This document shows, piece by piece, positions 44,181 to 52,241 of a stretch of DNA of 64,000 bases. Position numbers and translations under genes: made by a program. Source of the DNA: Candidatus Hydrogenedentota bacterium (GTDB lineage: Bacteria > Hydrogenedentota > Hydrogenedentia > Hydrogenedentales > CAITNO01); assembly GCA_012730045.1 (NCBI GenBank), contig JAAYBR010000047.1:1-64000 (forward strand), given 5' to 3'. Every line of letters starts with the position of its first letter. The stretch's first letter is position 1. The notes beneath the pieces are model-generated. The model was not told where the DNA came from and made no database searches. It saw nothing but the letters and a program-made list of their open reading frames with translations.

Positions 44181-45490
44181 AAGGGCGTCACCTCCAGGGT
44201 GCAGCCCTGGCTTTCCGGGGTGAATTCCGCGCGCGCCGCGCCCGGGCCGCGCCGCCGGATGTTTCCTGTGACATTCACCGCGCCCTTTTCGCCCTGGTCC
44301 TCCTCCGTCTTGAGCGCCGCGCGGTCCAGGCAGTCATACACGGCGCAATCCACAAACTCCACGCCGCCGTGCCGCCGGGTGATGCTGTCCCGGTTGAGCG
44401 AGAGGACCAGGGGCCACCACGGGTGCTTTTCCGTGGAGCGCGTCGCCGTGTTGCGGAAATTGCATCCGCTGAAGCGCACCAGCGCGGCCTCCGCCGATTT
44501 GTCGTAGACGTAGGCGCCGCCGTTCCGGGTGTTCTCGACCGTGCAGTTGCGGAACTCGATCAGGCCGGAGGGGCCGTCGTCGCCCACCGCCCCCACGCCG
44601 ATGCCCTGGTCGTTCCCGCTGCGCACATGGCAGTTTTCAAAGAGGATGGAGAGGGGTTCGGAGGTCTTGCGGAGCGGCTTGAGGTACACGAGGATGCCCG
44701 CGCCCCAGTTGTTGGCCATGACGCAGTTGCGCACCGTCACGTTCACGAGGCACTCGTTCGCGCTGTTGGGCTCCAGGTCTATCCCCGCCTGCGGCGCCGT
44801 GCCTTTGGTCCCGAAAAAGCGGCAGTTCTCAATCAGCAGGTTCTTCGCGCTGATCACGCTGATGCCCTGGCGGTGGTGGTTCCAGCACAGCACGTCCCGG
44901 ATGACCACCTCCTCGCAGCGGGGGAGCGCCTCCGTCGCGCCGAGGTAGATGCCGTCGCCGCCGCTGTTCTCCAGCGACAGGCCCTCCACGCGGATGTTGC
45001 GGCACCCGGAGAAGGTCAGCGTGGTCCGCCATTCGGCCTTCTCATAGGCGTCGGACTGGTAGTCCGCCTTGCGCATCCGCAGCCGCGCGCCGTACCCGCG
45101 CACGGTGATGTTCTGCGCGTCCTTCGCGGAGAAGAGGCTGTCGCCCCCGCCCTTGAACTCCCCGGGCTTGGCGAGCACCACCACGCCCGGCTCGAAGACC
45201 AGCTCCAGGTTTCCCCGCAGGCGGACGGGGCGGATCACCCAGGGCGCGCCGGTGTACGGCACCACGATCCGGGCCGCCCCCGAATCCACCGCGGCCTGGA
45301 GGGACTCCGTGGCGTCGGCGGGATCAAATCCCCACCACGACGCTGCCGCCTCCGTCCGTTGACCGGCGGCCACTTCGGCGATCCTGGCCTCATCCCGAGG
45401 CAGGGCGCCTTCTCCGGCGGCGGCGGCTCCCGCCGCGGCGGCCAGAATCAGGCACAGCGTGACAGCGGCACATTCCCGTGTTCTCTTCAT
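44177..45490 (-). CDS. secreted right-handed beta-helix protein
   Basis: A 437-residue exported protein: signal peptide MKRTRECAAVTLCLILAAAA with cleavage near AAA-GE. It has a pectate-lyase/polygalacturonase-like parallel beta-helix made of NITVRGYGARL, NIRVEGLSLENSGGDGIYLG, EVVIRDVLCWNHHRQGISV, LLIENCRFFG and similar rungs. The N-terminal part (DATESLQAAVDSGAARIVVP) is typical of rhamnogalacturonase-like folds. No clear catalytic Asp triad can be named, so it may be a lyase, a hydrolase or a binding protein. AAGGGAG lies 7 nt before the ATG. It is convergent with engB. Confidence 0.78.
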   Translation of the reverse strand: MKRTRECAAVTLCLILAAAAGAAAAGEGALPRDEARIAEVAAGQRTEAAASWWGFDPADATESLQAAVDSGAARIVVPYTGAPWVIRPVRLRGNLELVFEPGVVVLAKPGEFKGGGDSLFSAKDAQNITVRGYGARLRMRKADYQSDAYEKAEWRTTLTFSGCRNIRVEGLSLENSGGDGIYLGATEALPRCEEVVIRDVLCWNHHRQGISVISAKNLLIENCRFFGTKGTAPQAGIDLEPNSANECLVNVTVRNCVMANNWGAGILVYLKPLRKTSEPLSILFENCHVRSGNDQGIGVGAVGDDGPSGLIEFRNCTVENTRNGGAYVYDKSAEAALVRFSGCNFRNTATRSTEKHPWWPLVLSLNRDSITRRHGGVEFVDCAVYDCLDRAALKTEEDQGEKGAVNVTGNIRRRGPGAARAEFTPESQGCTLEVTPF

Positions 45491-45510
45491 GACATGCTCC
45501 CTTCCGGTGC

Positions 45511-45963
45511 TCAGGGTTTCCAGAGGTTTCCCGCGCCGGGGATGCCCGGCGATTCCTTTTCACGCGCCAGTTCCGCCAGTCGGCCTGCGGCGCACAGATG
45601 CAGGCGCAGGTTCGGCAGCTCCGCGACAGGGACGAACACCGCCTCCGCCACCCGCGCGTCGTCCCCCGTGGCGCGGGGCGCCCCGGAGAGGATCTCCGCG
45701 CGGAACACCAACTGCACCACGTGCCGCGCGCCGTCCGGGGACACCGCCTCCTCGAAGGACACCAGCGGGCCGGGCGCGACCTGCAGCCCGGTCTCCTCCC
45801 GCAGTTCGCGGTGCAGGGCGTCGGCCAGGGTTTCCCCCCGGTCCACCCCGCCGCCGGGCAGGAGCCAGCGTGTCTCGCCGTCTTTCACATGGCGCACCAG
45901 CAGAACGCGGTCGTCCCGGATGACCAGCGCCGCGACGCGCAGCCTGGGTCCGTCCGCGCTCAT
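45511..45963 (-). CDS. Nudix hydrolase
   Basis: A 150-residue Nudix protein. The Nudix box is complete: G-GVDRG-E-TLADALH-RELREETGL, the metal-binding helix. Strands before it (LRVAALVIRDDRVLLVRHV) and the HVVQLVFRAEI strand after it fit small ADP-ribose- or (d)NTP-type hydrolases; the substrate cannot be read. The ATG overlaps the hflX stop (ATGA), so it is translationally coupled to hflX. Confidence 0.88.
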   Translation of the reverse strand: MSADGPRLRVAALVIRDDRVLLVRHVKDGETRWLLPGGGVDRGETLADALHRELREETGLQVAPGPLVSFEEAVSPDGARHVVQLVFRAEILSGAPRATGDDARVAEAVFVPVAELPNLRLHLCAAGRLAELAREKESPGIPGAGNLWKP

Positions 45964-47282
45964 GCCCCGCTTCCTTCGCCGATCTCCGCCCACTCGGCGA
46001 AGCGTCCGGCAGCGCCCGACTCCACCTCGGCGTCCACGAGCACATCGTTTCCCTCGTACCGGATTTCCAGAATGCGGGCGCGCGCGCGCAACTGGGACAG
46101 GACGGCGGCCCGGTTCTGCGGCACCCGCAGCCGGAGCAGCGTGCGCCCCCGCCGCAACTGGTCCTGGGTCATCTCAAGCAGTGCGCGGAGGCCGTCGCCC
46201 CGCAGGGCGGAAACGACCGCGTGCGGCGCCCGGTCCGTTGTCAGGCCCGCCAGCAGGCCCTCATCGAGGAGGTCGGCCTTGTTGTACACCTTGACAAAGG
46301 GGATGGCCGCCGCGCCGATTTCCTCCAGCACATTGCGCACCGTCCGCAGGTGCTCCTCCATGGCCGGATGCGACGCATCGAGGACCAGGAGGAGCAGGTC
46401 CGCCTCGTTGACAGCCTCCAGCGTGGCTCGGAACGCGGCGACCAGGGTGTGGGGAAGCCGCCGCACGAAGCCCACGGTGTCGGCGAACAGGGCCTCGCCG
46501 CCGCCGGGCAGGGAGCAGCGCCGCACCAGGGGGTCGAGGGTGGCGAAAAGTTTGTCCTCCGCCAGGGCGTCCGCGCCCGTGAGGGCGTTGAGCAGCGACG
46601 ATTTCCCGGCGTTGGTGTACCCGACGAGGGCCACCGTGGGGATGCCCTGGGCCGTCCGCCGGTCCCGCTGGATGCGCCGGTGCTTCCGCACCTCCTCCAG
46701 TTCGGCCTTCAGCCGGGTGATCCGTTCCCGGATGACCCGGCGGTCCACCTCCAGTTTCTGCTCGCCCGGCCCGCGCACGCCGATGCCGCCCTGCTGCCGC
46801 ATGATGGAGCCCCGTCCCGTGAGGCGCGGCAGGAGGTACTGAAGCTGGGCAAGCTCGACCTGCATGCGGCCCTCGCGCGTCTGCGCGCGCCCGGCGAAGA
46901 TGTCCAGAATCAGCTGCGTGCGGTCCACGATCTTGACACCAAGCGCTTTTTCCAGCTTGACGCCCTGCGCCGCGCCCAGGTCCGCATCGAAAAGGACCGT
47001 CTCCGCGCCGAGTTCCCCGATCGCCGCCTTGATGGACTCCAGTTTCCCGCCGCCGATGTAGGTGGCCGGGTCGGGGCTGGAGCGGTGCTGTTCGAACGTG
47101 CAGACGATGTCGGCCCCGGCGGTCCGCGCGAGCTCCCGCAACTCGTGCAGGGCCTCCTCGGCCTCCGCGGGGCTTTCCTGCGACAGGACAACGCGCACGG
47201 CGACGGCCTTTTCAATGACCGGGGGGTGCGGAATGTCCACCATCCTGCTGTCCTGCCCGGTTTCGTGGCCCTCGGTGTGCAT
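45960..47282 (-). CDS. hflX: ribosome-splitting GTPase HflX
   Basis: A 440-residue HflX. The N-terminal domain has TYIGGGKLESIKAAI, the middle coiled segment GPGEQKLEVDRRVIRERI, and the G domain GYTNAGKSSLLNAL (G1, near residue 205), TVGFVRRLPH (G3 region), YNKADLL (G4) and SALRGDG (G5). HflX dissociates stalled 70S ribosomes under stress. ATG 47282 follows GGGAG by 6 nt; upstream frame extension is not conserved. It is first in a two-gene unit with the Nudix gene, and divergent from the HDOD gene across about 100 bp. Confidence 0.93.
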   Translation of the reverse strand: MHTEGHETGQDSRMVDIPHPPVIEKAVAVRVVLSQESPAEAEEALHELRELARTAGADIVCTFEQHRSSPDPATYIGGGKLESIKAAIGELGAETVLFDADLGAAQGVKLEKALGVKIVDRTQLILDIFAGRAQTREGRMQVELAQLQYLLPRLTGRGSIMRQQGGIGVRGPGEQKLEVDRRVIRERITRLKAELEEVRKHRRIQRDRRTAQGIPTVALVGYTNAGKSSLLNALTGADALAEDKLFATLDPLVRRCSLPGGGEALFADTVGFVRRLPHTLVAAFRATLEAVNEADLLLLVLDASHPAMEEHLRTVRNVLEEIGAAAIPFVKVYNKADLLDEGLLAGLTTDRAPHAVVSALRGDGLRALLEMTQDQLRRGRTLLRLRVPQNRAAVLSQLRARARILEIRYEGNDVLVDAEVESGAAGRFAEWAEIGEGSGA

Positions 47283-47386
47283 AATTGACTCCCATCTCGG
47301 CAAAATGCGAGTATAACACGTCAGGCGGCGCATCCCCGACGGTCATGAGGGGGGTGGAAGTGCCTTGGCGAGTCAGGAGGTCTGCT

Positions 47387-48952
47387 TTGGCATCGGAAAA
47401 CGCAACCAGAATTGTGTCCTGCAAGCACTGCGGACAGCGCATGCGCGTCCCCCAGGTCGCCACGGCGCGTTTCTTCAAGTGCCCGAAGTGCGGCGGACTC
47501 ATTCCCGCAAGCGACACGGGCCACCCGGACGCGATGGAGGAGGGCGGCGGTGGGGACCAGTCTCCCGGCGCCAAGGTTTCTGACCCGCTCATGCAGCTTT
47601 TCCGCCAGTCCGGCAAGGTGGCCCCGGAGCATGTGGAGGAGGCGCTGGCCGTCAAGACGGCCCAGGGGGGCAAGCTCTACGAAATCCTGATACGTCTGGG
47701 ACATCTGAAGGCCGAGGACCTGCACAGCCTTCTCTCCCGGCAGCCGGGCATCGCGGCGGTCCATCTGGCGAACATCGCCATGGACCGGGACATGGTCAAC
47801 CTGCTGCCGCACGAGATCGCCCTGCGCAATTTCGCCTTTCCCATTGACCGCCTCGGGAAGCTGATGACCGCCGCCATGGTTTGTCCGCTGGACATGGAGG
47901 CCATTGCGGAAATCCAGAACCACACGGGGCTGAGCGTCAAGCCCGTGCTCTGCTCCCTGGACGATTTCTACCAGGTGGTGGAAAAGTACTACCACATCAA
48001 GCGGAATCCCGACGGCGTGACGGGCGTGTCTTCTGCCTCCGGAAGCGCCAAGGCTGCGGCCGGGGCCCCTGCGGCGCCGGCGCAGGCGCCGCCGGCGCAG
48101 GGGGAAAAGGCCGCGCCCGCAAAAGAAGCCGCTGCGAGGGAGGAGGCCGCCCCGCCCCCCGCGCCGGTCGAGGCGCCGCCCTCCATCGCAGACCGGATGG
48201 AACAGTTGGATCAGCTTGAAATCTCGCCCCGTGTCGCCACGCAGATATCCTCTCTTGTCGGCTACGGCAGGGAGGGGCTGCGCAAAATGAGCGAACTGGC
48301 CCCCTGGTCCCCCCCGCTGGTCGCCACCCTGCTCTCCGCCGCCAACAGCGCGGCCTACGGGATGCCGGGCATGGTGGACAACCTGGCCCTGGCCACGGCC
48401 CTGCTCGGGGACCAGGGCGTGGGCCTGCTTTGCTCCAACATGCGCGAGGCGAACCCGCAGACAGAGAAGCAGATGGCTATTGTCGCCCGTCATTCCCGCC
48501 AAACGGGAAACGTGGCGGCCCTCCTCGCGGCGGCCTGTGAACGCTCCGTGCCCAGCATCGTTCAGAGCGCCGGATACCTGCATTCCCTGGGAAGTTTCGC
48601 GCTGGCGATTCTGGAGCCGGAGGAGTCCAAGAAGATAGACCGGCGTCTTGTCGGCGCCTCGCGCACCCTGGCAGAACAGCAGGTGTTCGGTGTCGGGGGG
48701 GACGAGTTGGGCGCGCGCCTGCTGGTGCTGTGGCGCATTCCCCCGATCATCTCAGAGTGCGTGCGCCTGTACACGCACCCCGAGGAGGCGGGGGATTATC
48801 AGGACATGGCCTGCCTGCTCCTGGCCGCCTCGTTGTCCGTGGGGCCGGACGGCGCCTTTAACGAGGACATCAGCGACGCGGGCCTGAATGCCCTGTATTC
48901 CCTGGGGCTGTCCGCCGAACAGGCCCAGACCGCCGTGGCGGAAACGGCCTGA
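47387..48952 (+). CDS. zinc-ribbon / MshEN / HDOD fusion protein
   Basis: A 521-residue fusion. An N-terminal zinc ribbon has CKHCGQRM and CPKCGG (residues about 10-32). A type II secretion ATPase N-terminal (MshEN/GspE-N) module, about 60-195, has KLYEILIRLGHL and IAMDRDMVNLLPHEIALRNF; such modules bind c-di-GMP in relatives. Then comes a Pro/Ala linker (about 210-260) and an HDOD domain (about 270-480, with LLSAANSAAYGM and GDQGVGLL), a metal-less HD relative used in signalling. The best start is TTG 47387, six nt after AGGAGG. The fusion suggests a cytoplasmic signalling protein possibly sensing a cyclic dinucleotide. It lies 28 nt upstream of the Nif11-like gene. Confidence 0.7.
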   Translation: MASENATRIVSCKHCGQRMRVPQVATARFFKCPKCGGLIPASDTGHPDAMEEGGGGDQSPGAKVSDPLMQLFRQSGKVAPEHVEEALAVKTAQGGKLYEILIRLGHLKAEDLHSLLSRQPGIAAVHLANIAMDRDMVNLLPHEIALRNFAFPIDRLGKLMTAAMVCPLDMEAIAEIQNHTGLSVKPVLCSLDDFYQVVEKYYHIKRNPDGVTGVSSASGSAKAAAGAPAAPAQAPPAQGEKAAPAKEAAAREEAAPPPAPVEAPPSIADRMEQLDQLEISPRVATQISSLVGYGREGLRKMSELAPWSPPLVATLLSAANSAAYGMPGMVDNLALATALLGDQGVGLLCSNMREANPQTEKQMAIVARHSRQTGNVAALLAAACERSVPSIVQSAGYLHSLGSFALAILEPEESKKIDRRLVGASRTLAEQQVFGVGGDELGARLLVLWRIPPIISECVRLYTHPEEAGDYQDMACLLLAASLSVGPDGAFNEDISDAGLNALYSLGLSAEQAQTAVAETA

Positions 48953-48980
48953 AACAGCCCACATCTTCGGAGGGTGTCCC

Positions 48981-49238
48981 ATGTCGGTGGACAATGCGCT
49001 CAAGTTCCTCGCCCTGGCCAGGAGAAGCCCCGGGGTGCGGCGAAGGCTCGCCAAGTTCACCGGCAGGGAGGCGTTGGCCGGGCTGGTGGCGGTGGCGGGG
49101 GAAAGAGGCCTCGTCTTCTCGGAGGAGGAATACCGGCAGGCCGTGGTGCGGTCGGCGGCCGGGGAACTCGACACGGACTCCCTGAACGGCGTGCTGGATG
49201 AGATAGGGCTCGGCGGCATCCCGGAGGTTCGGGACTAG
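48981..49238 (+). CDS. Nif11-like small protein
   Basis: An 85-residue protein matching the Nif11 domain: MSVDNALKFLALARRSPGVR at the start, then a helix with AGLVAVAGERGLVFSEEEYR, the classic second half. Nif11 domains occur as leader peptides of ribosomally made natural products and as free small proteins in nitrogen-fixation and other loci. The region after the domain is short (SLNGVLDEIGLGGIPEVRD) with only one GG and no Cys/Ser/Thr-rich core, so a modified-peptide precursor is not strongly indicated. GGAGGG lies 7 nt before the ATG. It is probably co-transcribed with the upstream HDOD fusion. Confidence 0.72.
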   Translation: MSVDNALKFLALARRSPGVRRRLAKFTGREALAGLVAVAGERGLVFSEEEYRQAVVRSAAGELDTDSLNGVLDEIGLGGIPEVRD

Positions 49239-49254
49239 TCGCGCGCGGTGCGGG

Positions 49255-50037
49255 TCACAGGTTGGCGCTGAAGAAGTTCGCGATGAGGGAGGGGCAGCCG
49301 TCGCAGCCGGAGCATATCCGGTGGATGGATTCGTCCACGGCATGGGGCAGGCTGGGGTCGCGCACCACGTCATGCAGCCGTTCGCGGAGCGCGTTCCCCA
49401 TCCGGTACTGCTCCAGCCCGTCCACCAGTCCGCAGGTGAAAAGCTCGCCCGCCGCGTTCACGTAGATCATCCGGGCAGGACCCTGGCAGCGGGGCCGCCC
49501 GCCGTCCTCCTCCTGCGGGTTCGCCGTCCACAGGACAAACCCCTGATCCTCCAGGGGCTTCAGTTTTGCCAGCGACTCGCGGCGCACCAGCAGGCGGAGC
49601 CGGTCCCCGTCCAGCCCCTTGAGGCGCGCCGCCTCTTCGGGCGTGACATCGTCCTCCACCAGATGAAGGCCGACCATCATGCCGTGGGCTTCCTGCGCCC
49701 ATCGGCAGAGCTCCCAGACATCCTCGTGGCGGGAAAGGTGCGTGGTCAGGGACAACACCACCCAGCAAGCTCCGAGAGAGGCGGCCTCGTCGAGAACGTT
49801 CAGCCAGTCCTGGAGCGTCAGCCTTTGGGACTCATGGCCGCCGGCCGGGCTTTCACCGATGCCCTGCGGGCAGACGCACACCCAGAGGTACGTCACCTGG
49901 CGCCTGCTCTCGCCCCCCTCTTTGCAGCACTCCTTGAGCCGTTTCCGCACATCGCGCGTCAGGGCGAACAGCTCCTTGGTTCCGCCCGCGGCCTCAGGGC
50001 CGCCTTTCCCGGTCTTACCGCACTTGCTCACAGGCAT
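49255..50037 (-). CDS. SPASM-like protein lacking the radical-SAM motif
   Basis: A 260-residue protein that looks like a radical SAM/SPASM enzyme without its active cluster. The barrel-like part has TYLWVCVCPQG where CxxxCxxC would be expected, then TLQDWLNVLDEAASLGACWV and VVLSLTTHLS (a beta-alpha step resembling the GGEP region, but GGEP is absent). The C-terminal part keeps SPASM-type features: C-Q-G-P with NAAGELFTCGLVDG, a GN motif (YRMGN) and a late CSGCDGCPSL. It probably binds one auxiliary Fe-S cluster. It is convergent with the Nif11-like gene, 16 nt apart. Function is unknown; it may be a degenerate maturase or a redox protein. Start and family are uncertain. Confidence 0.55.
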   Translation of the reverse strand: MPVSKCGKTGKGGPEAAGGTKELFALTRDVRKRLKECCKEGGESRRQVTYLWVCVCPQGIGESPAGGHESQRLTLQDWLNVLDEAASLGACWVVLSLTTHLSRHEDVWELCRWAQEAHGMMVGLHLVEDDVTPEEAARLKGLDGDRLRLLVRRESLAKLKPLEDQGFVLWTANPQEEDGGRPRCQGPARMIYVNAAGELFTCGLVDGLEQYRMGNALRERLHDVVRDPSLPHAVDESIHRICSGCDGCPSLIANFFSANL

Positions 50038-50352
50038 ACCTCGAAGTTCTGGTTTTTTGCAGGGACCGAATCATAGGGGTCTTCCCGGCGCAAATGCAAC
50101 AACGAAGCGGGGGAAAGGCCGTCTTTTCCACGCTTTGGAACATCACGGGAACCCCGTTTCTTCCCGGAAACCGGTCTAAAAGGTGGATTCTTCGCCGTCC
50201 TTTCCCGCTCCGCCCCCCCCCAAACGTCCGCAGACTCCTGTGCTTTTTTGTCCACGCTGTGCGCGCTGTTCCGGGGTGTGGTAAGATTGGGCGTCAGCAC
50301 ATAGCGTCCGGCGGCAGGGCTTTCCCGTCGGACGGTTTACGCATGGCTTTTT
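50038..50352. other. gap upstream of candidate 6S RNA
   Basis: No gene is supported. An imperfect hairpin (GTCCGGCGG with CCGTCGGAC, about 50306-50334) lies just before the candidate RNA. The region should contain promoters for the divergent SPASM-like gene and the RNA, but no clear boxes are visible. Confidence 0.35.
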
Positions 50353-50524
50353 CCCTGCCGTGCGCGCCGGGTAATGCGCCTGTCCTTTCCGCGTGATACG
50401 GGAGTTCAATATCTGCGCGGCCTACGGCATGCCTCCCTCGAGTGGACGTCGGACGGCCGCCGTGAGAACACCCACCTGCTGAGGATGAGGTTCACGCGCC
50501 AACTTTCGGCCCGCACGCGCAGGG
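50353..50524 (+). ncRNA. ssrS: candidate 6S RNA
   Basis: A 172-nt segment with a 6S-like layout. The ends pair as a long closing stem: CCCTGC (50353-50358) with GCAGGG (50519-50524), a one-base bulge, then CGTGCG (50359-50364) with CGCACG (50512-50517). The 3' arm contains ACACCCACCT followed by a short hairpin and AGGTTCACG, the conserved 3'-arm pattern of many 6S RNAs. A T-rich run (TTCTTCTTTTT) follows immediately. 6S RNA binds sigma70 RNA polymerase and dampens transcription in stationary phase. No open frame covers it. The usual zapA/ygfA neighbours are absent. The assignment is by eye from structure and motif, not by covariance search. Confidence 0.5.
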
Positions 50525-50565
50525 TTCTTCTTTTTGGGGGGAGGGCGGAGTGTGGGGGGGAAGGG

Positions 50566-50784
50566 CTAGAAGTCCTTCATGACATCGCCGGTGTCCTCAT
50601 ACCAGACCGTGACGACGATGATGGGCTCGTTGCCGCGCCCGTCGTGGTGGATGTCCGTGCCAAAACACTGGCACACATAGGCCGGCTTGATCTTTGCCCG
50701 TTTCATCCACTCGTTAATCTGCTGGTCCATCTGCTGCAGGCCGCCGATGCTCACCTTGCCGATAAAACTCTGCACTTTCATCAT
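50566..50784 (-). CDS. conserved-looking small protein, unknown function
   Basis: A 72-residue soluble protein starting at ATG 50784 behind AGAGGGG. It begins MMKVQSFIGKVSIGGLQQMD and has an amphipathic helix (QQINEWMKR) and a beta-rich end (PIIVVTVWYED) around a lone CQCFG. I do not recognise the family. The alpha/beta pattern with strand-helix-strand resembles dodecin- or ACT-sized small folds, but this is only shape. A longer frame to 51000 overlaps aroE and is unlikely. It follows aroE on the same strand after 152 bp. Confidence 0.6.
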   Translation of the reverse strand: MMKVQSFIGKVSIGGLQQMDQQINEWMKRAKIKPAYVCQCFGTDIHHDGRGNEPIIVVTVWYEDTGDVMKDF

Positions 50785-50936
50785 TGCGCTTCCCCTCTCT
50801 GCTTGGTTGACCATTCCGCATCCCAGGCTGAAGGCGGCCGGCTCTTCCGGCCTCGCGTCTGCGTCACTCATCGCACTTCTCTTTATCAGCAAGCCGGGAA
50901 CAGCCACACTGCTCCCGAACCCGGCGTCCGCCGTTC

Positions 50937-51803
50937 CTATTCCAGACCCCGCTCCAGCGCCCGGCGCATGACATCCACCGGCGCGGGAAGCCCGGTCCAC
51001 AGCTCATACTGAAGCACCGCCTGATGCAGCAGCATCGCCATGCCCTCTATGGTAGCACACCCGGCCATCAGCGCGTCCTGCAACAAACGCGTGCGGCGCG
51101 GCCGGTACACCATGTCAAACACCGCGTGCTGCGGGCGGAGACGTTCCGGCGGCACGCAGCTCGCCCCCACGTCGTGCCCGTGCATTCCCAGGGGGGTCCC
51201 GTTGATGATCACATCGTGGGTGGCCAGCGCCTCGTCCAGCTCGAAGACGAGGGACCCGTCGCCCACGTCCACGCCCTCCGCAGCGCGGCGAAGGTCCGCG
51301 GCCAGGGCCACCGCCTTCTCCCGGCTTCGTCCCAGAATGGTGACGCGCTCCGGCCCCGCCTCGGCCGCGGCGAAGGCCACCGCCCGCACCGCGCCGCCCG
51401 CCCCGAGGAACAGCACGCGCCGGCCGGCCAGGGAGACGCCCGCCTCGGCCAGGGCGCGCAGCGCCCCCGTGCCGTCCGTGACCGAGCCGCGCAGCACGCC
51501 GTTCTCGTTGGTCACCGTGTTGACGCAGCCCACCCGCTGAGCCATCGCGTCCACCTCGTCCAGGCACGCCATCGCCCGCACCTTGTGCGGGATGGTCACG
51601 CTGAGTCCGCGGAAGGACGGTGCCGCCCGCATTCCCGAGAGAAAGGCGGGAACATCCTCCACGTCAAAGGCGAGATAGGCAAAGTTCAGCCCCGCCGCGC
51701 GGAACGCGGCGTTGTGCATGGCCGGGGAGAGGGAGTGCGCCACCGGGTGGCCGATGACCGCGCAGAGCCGTGTTTCCGTGGTGATTTCGAACGCCTCGGC
51801 CAT
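50937..51803 (-). CDS. aroE: shikimate dehydrogenase
   Basis: A 288-residue AroE, which reduces 3-dehydroshikimate to shikimate with NADPH in aromatic amino acid synthesis. The shikimate-binding residues are visible: HSLSPAMHN near residue 23, VTIPHK with the catalytic Lys near 72, CVNTV near 93 and the catalytic Asp in TDGTGALRAL near 110. The NADPH fold has LGAGGAVRAVAFA near 135 and NGTPLGM near 203. AGAGGGG precedes the ATG. It lies 12 nt after the HIT gene and is co-directional with it. Confidence 0.93.
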   Translation of the reverse strand: MAEAFEITTETRLCAVIGHPVAHSLSPAMHNAAFRAAGLNFAYLAFDVEDVPAFLSGMRAAPSFRGLSVTIPHKVRAMACLDEVDAMAQRVGCVNTVTNENGVLRGSVTDGTGALRALAEAGVSLAGRRVLFLGAGGAVRAVAFAAAEAGPERVTILGRSREKAVALAADLRRAAEGVDVGDGSLVFELDEALATHDVIINGTPLGMHGHDVGASCVPPERLRPQHAVFDMVYRPRRTRLLQDALMAGCATIEGMAMLLHQAVLQYELWTGLPAPVDVMRRALERGLE

Positions 51804-51815
51804 GCCGCGCCCCTC

Positions 51816-52163
51816 TCAGCCCGGAGGCCAGGTGAAATCCCGGCCGCCCAGCAGGTGCAGGTGAAGATGGAACACTTCCTGGTTGGCGGCCTTTCCGCAG
51901 TTGATCACCATGCGGTAGCCGCCCTCGGCGATCCCCAGCTGGCGGGCGACCTTGTTGGCGCAGAGCACCAGCCCCCCCAGCAGCGCCTCGTCGGCCTCCT
52001 TCGCGTCGCTCACCTTGGGGAGCGGCTTCTTGGGGAGCACCAGCACATGGGTTGGCGACGCGGGGTCGATGTCGTGGAAGGCGAAATACCGGTCGTCCTC
52101 GTACACCTTGTCGCAGGGAATCTCCCCGCGGATGATCCTTCCGAAAATGGTGTCTTCAGCCAT
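51816..52163 (-). CDS. HIT-family (HINT-like) nucleotide hydrolase
   Basis: A 115-residue histidine-triad protein. FGRIIRGEIPCDKVYEDD at the N-terminus and NQEVFHLHLHLLGGR near the C-terminus give the HxHxH triad of HINT/HinT-type phosphoramidases acting on nucleotide conjugates. AAGGAG lies 8 nt before ATG 52163. It is the middle of a likely rsmE-HIT-aroE run. Confidence 0.93.
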   Translation of the reverse strand: MAEDTIFGRIIRGEIPCDKVYEDDRYFAFHDIDPASPTHVLVLPKKPLPKVSDAKEADEALLGGLVLCANKVARQLGIAEGGYRMVINCGKAANQEVFHLHLHLLGGRDFTWPPG

Positions 52164-52241
52164 GAAACCGCTCCTTGTTGGACGGGGAAACACCGCCCGC
52201 CGCCTGTTCTATACCCAGACTACCATTCCGCGTTCCCGCCT

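Noticed and set aside
48981-49238. Precursor of a lanthipeptide-type product
   Set aside because: After the Nif11 domain only about 15 residues remain, with no Cys/Ser/Thr-rich core, and no modifying enzyme with intact active site is adjacent.
50094-50396. Small plus-strand frame upstream of the candidate 6S RNA
   Set aside because: No ribosome site, Pro/Arg/Ser-rich composition, and it runs into the structured RNA.
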